Below, one piece after another: positions 1 to 5,852 of a stretch of 9,200 bases of DNA. The position numbers were made by a program, and so were the translations under genes. The notes below the pieces were generated by a model. That model was not told the origin of the DNA. It made no database searches and saw only the letters and a list, made by a program, of their open reading frames with translations. Position 1 is the stretch's first letter; the number at the start of each line of letters is the position of its first letter. The DNA lies in NCBI GenBank assembly GCA_030648675.1, contig JAUSGV010000183.1, positions 1 to 9,200 on the forward strand, read 5' to 3'. Source of the DNA: Dehalococcoidales bacterium. Lineage in GTDB: Bacteria > Chloroflexota > Dehalococcoidia > Dehalococcoidales > UBA2162.

Positions 1-720
1 GAATTGGTCGGCCTTAAGACTGGCACCGCCGACGAGGCCGCCATCGATTTCCGCCTGGGAGATGAACTCGGCTATGTTGTCTGCGGTGACACTGCCGCCA
101 TAAAGAATCCTCAATTTTTGGGCGTTTTCATTGCCGTACAAGGCGGCAAACTGTTCTCGAATCAGTCCAATCGTCTCATTCGCCTGGGCACCGGTCGCGG
201 CTTTTCCGGTTCCGATCGCCCAAATCGGCTCATAGGCAATCACTAAATCCGCCGCATAAGGCAGTCCGGCAAGTCCGCCCTTAACCTGACCGGTTACTAC
301 TTCTTTAGTTTTTCCGGCTTCGTTTTGTTCCAGCTTTTCCCCAACGCACAGTATCGGCTTGAGTCCGGCCTTTAGCGCAGCTTGCAGTTTTTTGTTGACT
401 ATCTGGTCGGTTTCACCGAAATAGCCCCGGCGTTCCGAGTGGCCGATGATGACGTACTCACATAAGCCGGCCAGCATCAAAGGCGACACCTCGCCGGTGT
501 AGGCTCCCTTTTCTTCGAAATAGAGATTTTGTGCACCAAGCTTTATCGAACTGCCTTTAACCAGGTCTTTCACCGCCGCCAGGGAAATGAAAGGCGGGCA
601 CACCGCCTTCTCCACTCCCTTGATCGAATCCAGAGGGGGACGCATCGTGCCGACGAGCTTTACCGCTTCGTCGAGGGTGGTATTCATTTTCCAGTTACCG
701 GCGATAAAGGGAATTCGCAT
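1..720 (-). CDS. tpiA: Triosephosphate isomerase (C-terminus cut by window edge)
   Basis: This cytosolic enzyme interconverts dihydroxyacetone phosphate and glyceraldehyde 3-phosphate. The frame reads 240 codons from ATG at 720-718 with no stop before base 1; the family is about 250 residues, so only around ten are missing. All key elements of the TIM barrel are visible: N9 and K11 in AGNWKMN (7-13), catalytic H94 in IGHSERR (92-98), catalytic E164 in YEPIWAIGTG (163-172), and the phosphate-gripping YGGSV (207-211) and DGGLVGGAS (226-234). A clear ribosome binding site, GGAG, lies 6 bases before the ATG (complement of 727-730), which fixes the start. It is the last of four co-oriented genes, 197 bases after apgM. 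I see only a weak candidate -10 (TATATT, complement of 784-789) with no convincing -35, so it may depend on readthrough. The product is glyceraldehyde 3-phosphate, a substrate of DXS encoded upstream. Confidence 0.97.
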   Translation of the reverse strand, partial: MRIPFIAGNWKMNTTLDEAVKLVGTMRPPLDSIKGVEKAVCPPFISLAAVKDLVKGSSIKLGAQNLYFEEKGAYTGEVSPLMLAGLCEYVIIGHSERRGYFGETDQIVNKKLQAALKAGLKPILCVGEKLEQNEAGKTKEVVTGQVKGGLAGLPYAADLVIAYEPIWAIGTGKAATGAQANETIGLIREQFAALYGNENAQKLRILYGGSVTADNIAEFISQAEIDGGLVGGASLKADQF

Positions 721-739
721 TTTTGTCTCCGCCTAAAAA

Positions 740-767
740 GATTTATGATTTAAGATTTATGATTTAA
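740..767. repeat. Perfect 14-base tandem repeat, two copies
   Basis: GATTTATGATTTAA occurs twice head to tail, at 740-753 and 754-767, with no mismatch. It is very AT-rich and lies directly upstream of the tpiA ribosome binding site, so it would sit in the tpiA leader if transcription starts further upstream. Its role is unknown; it may be a dispersed intergenic repeat of this genome. Confidence 0.85.
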
Positions 768-852
768 GAATATTCACACCGTTAATATAGATTGCTTCGG
801 TTCGAATCGATTTCGAATCTCGCAATGACAAGACGTATGCGTTTGGTGTTTG

Positions 853-868
853 CGCCGCCGAAGCGGCG
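853..868 (-). terminator. UUCG-capped hairpin after apgM (possible terminator or RNA stabiliser)
   Basis: On the minus strand a 6-base-pair GC stem (complement of 853-858 and 863-868) closes a TTCG loop with a C-G closing pair, the exceptionally stable UUCG tetraloop form. It lies 49 bases after the apgM stop. No T-run follows, so it is not a canonical intrinsic terminator; it could attenuate transcription or protect the 3' end of the apgM message. Confidence 0.4.
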
Positions 869-917
869 TTCCGTATGAGTTTTACGAATCGGAATCTCTT
901 GGTTATTGGTTATTTGT

Positions 918-2123
918 TTAAGCTCCAAACTTATTCAATTTAAGGGCATGAGCCATGGCGAGGGACATGAGTTGCGCGGCCTGGATGCGTCCCATACCGT
1001 TGCTGCCGCACTCCGTTTCCCCGAATTTCTTTATCTTCACCGGGCGGCAATACCGGGAATATAAAAGGAACGGAACGGGATGCCAGGAATGGGCTTTCAG
1101 CACCGCCGGGGTCGAGTGGTCGCCGGTAACGACGATCACGTCAGGCTGCAAATGAAGCAGGTTGGTGATAGAGCTGTCCACCTGCTCTATCACCGCTACC
1201 TTACGGTCGAAATCGCCGTCCTCGCCAGCAGAATCCGCCCCTTTTACATGGAGAAAAATAAAATCGTATTTTTCATAGTTCCGCAGCAACGTCTGGAATT
1301 CATCATCTACCGTGATGCCGGTATGCAGGACATCCATCCCCACGAGACGCGCCAGACCGCGGTACATCGGGTAGGCGGCGATGGCACACGGAGTCAATTT
1401 ATATATCTCCTGCATCAACGGCCAGGCCGGCCGCTTCGAAAAGCCGCGAAGTAGAAGCATGTTTGCCGGATGATGCTCCGCCAGAATCACCTTCGCTTTG
1501 TCCAGAAAGTGGTTAGCGATGCGAGCGGTACCGGAGGCTTGCGAATTCAAAGCCGCGACCGCTTTCGGGGCAATCCCGGTCTGCTGCGGGTCGGAATCCG
1601 ATAATTCGGCACTCAGACCTTCGCCCCGGAAAATCACGACACACCGGTGTTCCTTCACCGGCCGCACCATAACCTTGACGTTGTCGATGGTAATACCGTC
1701 GAGCAAACCGCAGAGTTCGGCGGCTTTCTCGCTTGAAATTCTTCCCGCCCTCCGGTCGGTGATCGCTCCCGCCCTGTCCACGGTGCAGAAATTACCACGG
1801 GAGGCGATGTCTCCCGGCTGCATATCGAAATCAATACCAGCGGCCTCCAAAACACCCCGACCGATATTAAACGCGAGGGGGTCGTAGCCAAAAAGAGCCA
1901 GATGGCCAGCGCCACTGCCGGGAGTTATTCCGGGACCGACAGGGTCGCTGAGGCCGCAAGTACCGGCGGACGCCAATTTATCCAGGTTAGGCGTTCTGGC
2001 CGTTTCCAGTTCGGTCTTTCCGGATTTAGGATGGGGCAATCCGCCCAGACCGTCGATGACCAGGAGGACAATCCTGCTGGGGGAGGTAATGGAAAGCGAT
2101 TTCATTAAATCATGATTAGACAT
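918..2123 (-). CDS. apgM: 2,3-bisphosphoglycerate-independent phosphoglycerate mutase, archaeal type
   Basis: This enzyme interconverts 3-phosphoglycerate and 2-phosphoglycerate through a phosphoserine intermediate and belongs to the metal-dependent alkaline phosphatase superfamily. At 401 residues it matches the short archaeal-type family rather than the roughly 510-residue bacterial GpmI. Visible motifs are VIDGLGG with metal ligand D24, TPGSGAGHLALFGYDP (67-82) with nucleophile S70, KGADSAGEDGD (294-304) supplying further metal ligands, TGDHSTP with D335 and H336, and HSWHPVP with H345 and H348. The chosen start is ATG at 2123; a second ATG at codon 7 (2105-2103) is possible. The Shine-Dalgarno signal is weak. 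An extended -10 promoter lies about 38 bases upstream. It sits between pgk and tpiA, completing a triose-phosphate to 2-phosphoglycerate block except for GAPDH, which is not in this window. Confidence 0.95.
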   Translation of the reverse strand: MSNHDLMKSLSITSPSRIVLLVIDGLGGLPHPKSGKTELETARTPNLDKLASAGTCGLSDPVGPGITPGSGAGHLALFGYDPLAFNIGRGVLEAAGIDFDMQPGDIASRGNFCTVDRAGAITDRRAGRISSEKAAELCGLLDGITIDNVKVMVRPVKEHRCVVIFRGEGLSAELSDSDPQQTGIAPKAVAALNSQASGTARIANHFLDKAKVILAEHHPANMLLLRGFSKRPAWPLMQEIYKLTPCAIAAYPMYRGLARLVGMDVLHTGITVDDEFQTLLRNYEKYDFIFLHVKGADSAGEDGDFDRKVAVIEQVDSSITNLLHLQPDVIVVTGDHSTPAVLKAHSWHPVPFLLYSRYCRPVKIKKFGETECGSNGMGRIQAAQLMSLAMAHALKLNKFGA

Positions 2124-2160
2124 TCTTGCTGATTCTCACGTTAACAACAGTCCGATAAGG

Positions 2161-2169
2161 ATTATAGCA
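2161..2169 (-). promoter_or_regulatory. Extended -10 promoter for apgM
   Basis: On the minus strand the sequence reads TGCTATAAT: a perfect TATAAT (complement of 2161-2166) with the TGn extension that can replace a -35 box. No good -35 is present at 16-18 bases. Predicted transcription start is near 2154, giving a leader of about 30 bases before the ATG at 2123. Confidence 0.55.
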
Positions 2170-2188
2170 TCCTCACCTTATTAAAATC

Positions 2189-2211
2189 CGTCCCGATTTG
2201 CATACGGGACG
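2189..2211. repeat. Hairpin repeat, GTCCCG...ATACGGGA type
   Basis: CGTCCCG (2189-2195) and CGGGACG (2205-2211) form a perfect 7-base-pair stem around a 9-base loop. The core GTCCCG...ATACGGGA recurs with the same spacing at 6749-6768, so this is a member of a dispersed repeat family in the window. It lies upstream of the apgM promoter. Confidence 0.6.
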
Positions 2212-2223
2212 CCCTGCTGGGCG

Positions 2224-2239
2224 AAATCCGAAGCACGAA
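2224..2239. repeat. AAATCCGAAGCACGAA repeat, copy 1
   Basis: This 16-base string shares 12 identical leading bases with 9170-9181, and its last ten bases match 9183-9192. Both copies are intergenic. Function is unknown. Confidence 0.6.
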
Positions 2240-2261
2240 TTAATAAATCTTCAAACCAGAC

Positions 2262-2350
2262 TTTCCTCTCCCTCGATGGGAGAGGATTAAGGTGAGGGTG
2301 ACAATAATTGATTACCCCTCACTTACGTCTCTCCCACAAGGGGAGAGAAA
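2262..2350. repeat. Three-hairpin near-palindromic element of about 90 bases
   Basis: Three stems lie in a row. CCTCTCCC (2265-2272) pairs with GGGAGAGG (2278-2285) over a 5-base loop. GTGAGGG (2292-2298) pairs with CCCTCAC (2316-2322). TCTCTCCC (2328-2335) pairs with GGGAGAGA (2341-2348) over a 5-base loop. The left half is also roughly the reverse complement of the right half, so the whole unit is an imperfect palindrome. It encodes no protein. It looks like a miniature dispersed element of the REP or MITE kind; it lies between pgk and apgM and would fold strongly in a readthrough transcript. Confidence 0.7.
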
Positions 2351-2363
2351 ACTTATTATGGCG

Positions 2364-2389
2364 CTGGATACCTGCTTTCGCAGATATGG
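2364..2389. repeat. CTGGATACC...GCTTTCGC...TATGG hairpin repeat, copy 1
   Basis: ATACCTGC and GCAGATAT flank a TTTC loop with 7 of 8 pairs. The copy at 6798-6823 has the same frame with three substitutions, two of which keep the same stem pair (T-A here, G-C there). It ends 17 bases before the 3' end of pgk. Confidence 0.65.
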
Positions 2390-2405
2390 TTAACGATAAT
2401 ATCGA

Positions 2406-3629
2406 TCAGCGCCGGACTTTTAGCTTCTCGGCCACCGGAGAATCTTTATCCAGCAAGGCTTCCACGCCGGGTAGTTTCTGGCCGCCAAGAAATTGCAGGG
2501 AAGCGCCGCCGCCAGTAGAAACAAGGGACATTTTATCGGCTAAATTGAGGCTGGCGACGATTTCAGCAGTCGAGCCGCCGCCGATAACGGTGGTGCCTTT
2601 AAGAGCGGCGATAGTATTCGCCATCGTCCGGGTACCCTCTGAAAACTGCGGTATCTCGAAAATGCCCATCGGCCCGTTCCAGAACACGGTCTCGCACCCG
2701 CGCAAGGTTTTCGTGAATTCTTTAATTGTCTCCGGTCCGATATCGACGATGCGCTGATTGGGCTGGATATTGTTCACCGGAACAACGGTCGCTTTCGCAT
2801 CAGGCTTAATTTCTTCAGTAACGACGACATCGAGGGGAAGTATGAAACGTGCCCCGTTATTCTTTGCCCGGTTCATCAAGCCGGCGGCTACCTGCAGGTG
2901 ATCGTTTTCAACGATCGATTTCCCAATCTCGTAAGATTCCGCCTTTAGGAAGGTCGCCGCCATGCCGCCGCCGACCAGCACGAAGTCGACTTTTTTCAAA
3001 ATATTTTCCAGCAAATCGACCTTGTCGCCGACCTTGGCACCGCCGACAAGCGCCGCAAAAGGATGGGCCGGATCTTCAATTATCCGGCCCAGTGTATCCA
3101 GTTCTTTTTCCAATAGCATTCCCGCTACCGCAGGAAGGTAATTGGTGATACCCACGATAGAAGCGTGACAGCGATGGGAAACGGCAAAGGCATCGTTAAC
3201 GTAGATGTCCCCCAGGCGGGCAAGGGCTTGAGCGAAGAACGGCACCCCCTCCTCTTCTTCCGGGTGAAAACGAACGTTTTCCAGCATGAGTATCTCGCCG
3301 GGCTTCATATTCGCCACACACTGTTCCACCTCAGGCCCGACACAATCACCGGCCATGTCGACCGGTTGGTTCACGATCTGAGACAGCCTTTTGGCCACGC
3401 CGGTCAACCGCTGCGACTCGACTACTTTGCCGTCGGGACGTCCCATATGAGAGCAGAGAATGATCCTCGTCTTTTGTTCGAGAAGGTATTTTAGCGTGGG
3501 CAGGGCGGCCCGAATACGCCCGTCATCGGTGATCACGCCAGTCTTTTCATCTAAAGGAACGTTAAAGTCAACCCGGACAAAAACTCTCTTCCCGGCGATA
3601 TCGATATCCCTGATGGTCAACTTGTTCAT
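2406..3629 (-). CDS. pgk: Phosphoglycerate kinase
   Basis: This cytosolic enzyme transfers phosphate between 1,3-bisphosphoglycerate and ADP, giving 3-phosphoglycerate and ATP; it is reversible and serves glycolysis and gluconeogenesis. At 407 residues it has about the usual bacterial length and all signatures: VRVDFNVP (18-25), R38, HMGRP (61-65), ENVRFHPEE (117-125), a SHRCHAS loop with R153, GGAKVGDKV (196-204), VGGGMAATFL (219-228), WNGPMGIFE (317-325), and the nucleotide-binding GGGSTAE (350-356) and STGGGASL (371-378). The start is secured by a perfect AGGAGG (complement of 3633-3638), although its 3-base spacing to the ATG is short. It lies 245 bases after dxs and has its own candidate promoter. 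No fusion to TpiA is seen, unlike in some thermophiles. Confidence 0.98.
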   Translation of the reverse strand: MNKLTIRDIDIAGKRVFVRVDFNVPLDEKTGVITDDGRIRAALPTLKYLLEQKTRIILCSHMGRPDGKVVESQRLTGVAKRLSQIVNQPVDMAGDCVGPEVEQCVANMKPGEILMLENVRFHPEEEEGVPFFAQALARLGDIYVNDAFAVSHRCHASIVGITNYLPAVAGMLLEKELDTLGRIIEDPAHPFAALVGGAKVGDKVDLLENILKKVDFVLVGGGMAATFLKAESYEIGKSIVENDHLQVAAGLMNRAKNNGARFILPLDVVVTEEIKPDAKATVVPVNNIQPNQRIVDIGPETIKEFTKTLRGCETVFWNGPMGIFEIPQFSEGTRTMANTIAALKGTTVIGGGSTAEIVASLNLADKMSLVSTGGGASLQFLGGQKLPGVEALLDKDSPVAEKLKVRR

Positions 3630-3632
3630 GTA

Positions 3633-3638
3633 CCTCCT
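3633..3638 (-). promoter_or_regulatory. Strong ribosome binding site of pgk
   Basis: The complement reads AGGAGG, 3 bases before the pgk ATG. It is the strongest Shine-Dalgarno sequence in the window and contrasts with tyrA and the NAD kinase gene, which have none. Confidence 0.8.
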
Positions 3639-3672
3639 CTAGCCGCTGAAAATCCCCGCATACCTTAACCGT

Positions 3673-3701
3673 CTTGTATCAAAAGTCCGCCCTTTTGTCA
3701 C
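3673..3701 (-). promoter_or_regulatory. Candidate sigma70 promoter for pgk
   Basis: On the minus strand GTGACA (complement of 3696-3701; 5 of 6 matches to the -35 consensus) is followed after 17 bases by TACAAG (complement of 3673-3678; 4 of 6 matches to the -10). The predicted start near 3666 gives a leader of about 37 bases. The -35 box overlaps the end of the 32-base palindrome at 3700-3731 by two bases. Confidence 0.42.
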
Positions 3702-3731
3702 CCTTCGTCCTTCGGCCGAAGGACGAAGGGT
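3700..3731. repeat. Perfect 32-base palindrome
   Basis: Bases 3700-3731 equal their own reverse complement, centred on GGCC (3714-3717). As RNA this gives a 14-base-pair stem with a GGCC loop. It lies between dxs and pgk, abutting the candidate pgk -35. No T-run follows on either strand, so it is not a standard intrinsic terminator. It could be an operator, a transcript-end stabiliser or part of a mobile repeat. Confidence 0.85.
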
Positions 3732-3774
3732 CTGGGGGTAGTGGAAGGTGAATCGAACCCCTTCCACGCCCAGA
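3731..3774. repeat. Long imperfect hairpin next to the palindrome
   Basis: TCTGGG (3731-3736) pairs with CCCAGA (3769-3774), and GTGGAAGG (3741-3748) pairs with CCTTCCAC (3760-3767). This makes a 14-pair stem with an internal loop and an 11-base terminal loop. Together with the adjoining palindrome and the repeat to the right, it makes most of the dxs-pgk gap highly structured. Confidence 0.65.
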
Positions 3775-3820
3775 TTCTTTCCTTCGATAAACTCAGGACA
3801 GGCTGTTCTCAGAATGACAT
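3774..3820. repeat. Dispersed-repeat-like segment, ATTCTTTCCTTCG...CTCAGAATGACA
   Basis: ATTCT (3774-3778) pairs with AGAAT (3811-3815), and TCCT (3780-3783) with AGGA (3795-3798). The wording strongly resembles intergenic repeats ending in CTCAGAATGACA that I remember from several anaerobic bacterial genomes. No coding potential is seen. Confidence 0.45.
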
Positions 3821-3874
3821 TTTATACATCTCTTACCGAACCGATATTATAAAGCCAAAACAAGGTTATTCCAG

Positions 3875-5776
3875 TTAGTGTCCCGGGCCATCCCGTTTGG
3901 TGTTATTCATCGATTGGATAGCCGCGGGGAAGAACAGACTTCTGATCTCACGGGCGATTCCCTGGGCATCTATGGCGTACCTGGCCCGCAGTATAGCCTG
4001 CGTGCCGTGTTCGATATAAGCATCGGGCAAGCCCAACCGCTTTATCCTGTTTTCAGTGCCGGACTGCTTCAGCAGGGAAGCGACGGCGCTGCCGAAACCA
4101 CCGCTAAGCGTGTTTTCTTCGACGGTAACGATGTTCTTGATACGCGAGGCCAATTCCAGGATCAATTTAGAGTCCAGAGGCTTGACGAAACGGGCATTCA
4201 CCACGGCGGCACTAATACTGTTCGCGGCCAGCAATTGTGCCGCGCCGAGTGCGGGAGCAACGGTCGCTCCGATAGCAAAAATCGCCACATCCCCGCCCTG
4301 CTGCAATATCTCTCCCCGGCCGATATCTATCGCCTGGAACTCGTCATCCAGCTTAACGCCGAGACCGGTGCCGCGGGGATAGCGGACCGCCATGGGATGG
4401 CCGCAATTGACGGCGGTAAAGATAAGGTTCTGCAATTCATTCTCGTCTTTAGGTGCCGAGACGATAAGATTGGGGACCAGGCTGAGATAAGAAAGGTCCA
4501 GTGTACCCTGATGTGTCTTGCCGTCGTCACCGACAATGCCGGCACGGTCGATGGCAAAAGTCACGGGCAGATTTTGTACGGCCACGTCGTGGATTATCTG
4601 GTCGAACGCCCGCTGGAGGAAGGTGGAATATATGGCTACTACCGGACGATAGCCCTGGGCAGCCATTCCGGCGGCAAAAGTTACGGCATGCTGTTCGCAG
4701 ATGCCGACGTCGAAAATGCGTTTGGGGAACTCGGTCTGAATCGCGTTCAGGCAGTTGCTGTCGGGCATCGCCGGCGTTATCACGACTACCCTAGGGTCCT
4801 GCCGTATCAAACGGAGGACGGTCTGTCCGAAGACTTCGCTATAGGTAGGCTCCGTCTTTTTGCCGGAGCTCTTCGCCGAAATGCCGTGAAAATAAACGGC
4901 GTTGCCTTCCGCGGGTGAGTAGCCTTTGCCCTTGGTGGTCATAACATGAACCAGGACGGGCTTGGAACGAAAATCACGGGCACGGGCGAGAGCACGCTCA
5001 ACCTGTTGCACGTCATGACCGTCGACCGGCCCCAGATAGGCAAACCCGAGCTCTTCCCAGAGCAGTGTTTCCATGACGAGGTTCTTCATGCCGCTCTTAA
5101 ATTGCCGGGTCGCCCAGGACAACTGGCGGTTGAAGGGCAGGTGATTCATCAAAGCCCGACCTTGCGCTTTTGCCTTGCGATAGCGTTCGTCAAAACGCAC
5201 TCTGGCGAACAGCTTGGCCAGGGATCCGACAGTGGGAGCGATCGACATACCGTTATCGTTCAGGACGACGATGAGACGGGTACCGAGATGTCCCACATGA
5301 TTCAAGGCTTCAAAAGCCATACCGCCGGATATAGCACCGTCGCCGATGACCGCCACCACATGGTAATCGTCGCCGGAAAGGTCGCGGGCAACAGCCATAC
5401 CGAGGGCAGCGGAAATCGAGGTGCTGGCATGTCCGGCGCCGAACGGGTCGTGTTCGCTTTCCTCGCGACAAGTGAAACCGGACAGCCCGCCGTTCTGACG
5501 AAGCGTGGAGAAGCGGCTTTTCCTGCCGGTAAGAAGTTTGTGGGTATAGGTCTGGTGACCTACGTCCCAGATTATCTTGTCACGGGGGCTCTTGAATACC
5601 CGGTGCAGGGCCAGGGTAAGCTCGACTACGCCAAGATTAGACGCGAGATGGCCGCCATTAGCGGAAACGACGGCGACTAGCTCTTCTCTGATCTCTTGAG
5701 CTAATTGCTTCAATTCCACTGCGGTCAGCCCCGATAAATCGGCCGGGCTATCGATCGAATCCAGCAGTCTCGCCAT
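3875..5776 (-). CDS. dxs: 1-deoxy-D-xylulose-5-phosphate synthase
   Basis: DXS condenses pyruvate with glyceraldehyde 3-phosphate using thiamine diphosphate and Mg2+, the first step of the MEP isoprenoid pathway and also a source of DXP for thiamine and pyridoxal synthesis. At 633 residues it is full length. Visible are H43 in GGHLASNLG, WDVGHQTYTHK with H74 and H79, GHAS (115-118), the ThDP motif starting at GDG (145-147) and ending at N173-D-N175, catalytic E361 in CEQHAVTFAAG, DRAG (410-413) followed by H422, and YPRG (466-469). An in-frame GTG lies one codon upstream (5779), but ATG at 5776 has the better 6-base spacing from a weak AGG. A good promoter lies just upstream and interlocks with that of tyrA. 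The loop PAMPDSNCLN differs from the GTGL-type sequence I expect there. The first gene of the leftward cluster, it uses glyceraldehyde 3-phosphate made by TpiA. Confidence 0.97.
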   Translation of the reverse strand: MARLLDSIDSPADLSGLTAVELKQLAQEIREELVAVVSANGGHLASNLGVVELTLALHRVFKSPRDKIIWDVGHQTYTHKLLTGRKSRFSTLRQNGGLSGFTCREESEHDPFGAGHASTSISAALGMAVARDLSGDDYHVVAVIGDGAISGGMAFEALNHVGHLGTRLIVVLNDNGMSIAPTVGSLAKLFARVRFDERYRKAKAQGRALMNHLPFNRQLSWATRQFKSGMKNLVMETLLWEELGFAYLGPVDGHDVQQVERALARARDFRSKPVLVHVMTTKGKGYSPAEGNAVYFHGISAKSSGKKTEPTYSEVFGQTVLRLIRQDPRVVVITPAMPDSNCLNAIQTEFPKRIFDVGICEQHAVTFAAGMAAQGYRPVVAIYSTFLQRAFDQIIHDVAVQNLPVTFAIDRAGIVGDDGKTHQGTLDLSYLSLVPNLIVSAPKDENELQNLIFTAVNCGHPMAVRYPRGTGLGVKLDDEFQAIDIGRGEILQQGGDVAIFAIGATVAPALGAAQLLAANSISAAVVNARFVKPLDSKLILELASRIKNIVTVEENTLSGGFGSAVASLLKQSGTENRIKRLGLPDAYIEHGTQAILRARYAIDAQGIAREIRSLFFPAAIQSMNNTKRDGPGH

Positions 5777-5807
5777 CACTTGCCTGCAATCGTGGGGAAA
5801 CAGAAAA

Positions 5808-5837
5808 ATAGTATCAATTGACGCGCGTTATTGTCAA
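5808..5837 (-). promoter_or_regulatory. Sigma70 promoter for dxs
   Basis: On the minus strand a perfect TTGACA (complement of 5832-5837) is followed after 18 bases by TACTAT (complement of 5808-5813; 4 of 6 matches). The predicted start near 5801 gives a leader of about 24 bases before the dxs ATG. It overlaps the tyrA promoter on the other strand over 5818-5837. Confidence 0.65.
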
Positions 5838-5846
5838 GGTTAAAAT
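5818..5846 (+). promoter_or_regulatory. Sigma70 promoter for a leaderless tyrA transcript
   Basis: TTGACG (5818-5823; 5 of 6) is followed after exactly 17 bases by TAAAAT (5841-5846; 5 of 6). Only six bases separate the -10 from the tyrA ATG at 5853, so the expected transcription start falls on the ATG itself. There is no room for a Shine-Dalgarno site in such a transcript. Confidence 0.72.
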
Positions 5847-5852
5847 AGCTTC

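Larger units (their letters stand above)
721..917. other. apgM-tpiA intergenic region with short repeats and hairpins
   Basis: I see no gene in these 197 bases. They hold a tandem 14-base repeat (740-767), a small inverted repeat TTCGAA/TTCGAA (801-817) nested inside ATTGC/GCAAT (791-826), and a GC-rich hairpin (853-868). The stretch around 791-830 resembles degenerate copies of dispersed intergenic repeats that end in GCAATGACA; that resemblance is from memory. Confidence 0.6.

Noticed and set aside
784..789. TATATT on the minus strand as a tpiA promoter
   Set aside because: There is no matching -35 at 16-18 bases and no TGn extension, and the region is AT-rich with repeats, so chance occurrence is likely.
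1080..1887. Plus-strand frames of 124 and 129 codons over apgM
   Set aside because: They are antisense shadows of a complete conserved gene, with no ribosome binding site or motif.
2189..2389. CRISPR array or riboswitch in the pgk-apgM gap
   Set aside because: There are no regularly spaced identical repeats with unique spacers, and the stems are mobile-repeat-like rather than matching a ligand-binding fold that I know.
2308..2757. Plus-strand frame of 149 codons spanning a repeat and the end of pgk
   Set aside because: It starts in the palindromic repeat and is antisense to pgk; the sequence is not protein-like.
3700..3731. Palindrome as a standard intrinsic terminator of dxs
   Set aside because: It is 144 bases past the stop and has no T-run after the stem on either strand.
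3878..5680. Long open frame antisense to dxs (346 and 244 codons in the same frame, one stop between)
   Set aside because: It mirrors the dxs coding frame, has no family motifs that I recognise, and dxs itself is complete and unmistakable. The openness follows from codon bias.
5777..5779. GTG one codon upstream as the dxs start
   Set aside because: It is only 3 bases from the weak AGG, whereas the adjacent ATG has 6-base spacing and gives the family-like MARLLDSI start. The difference is one residue.
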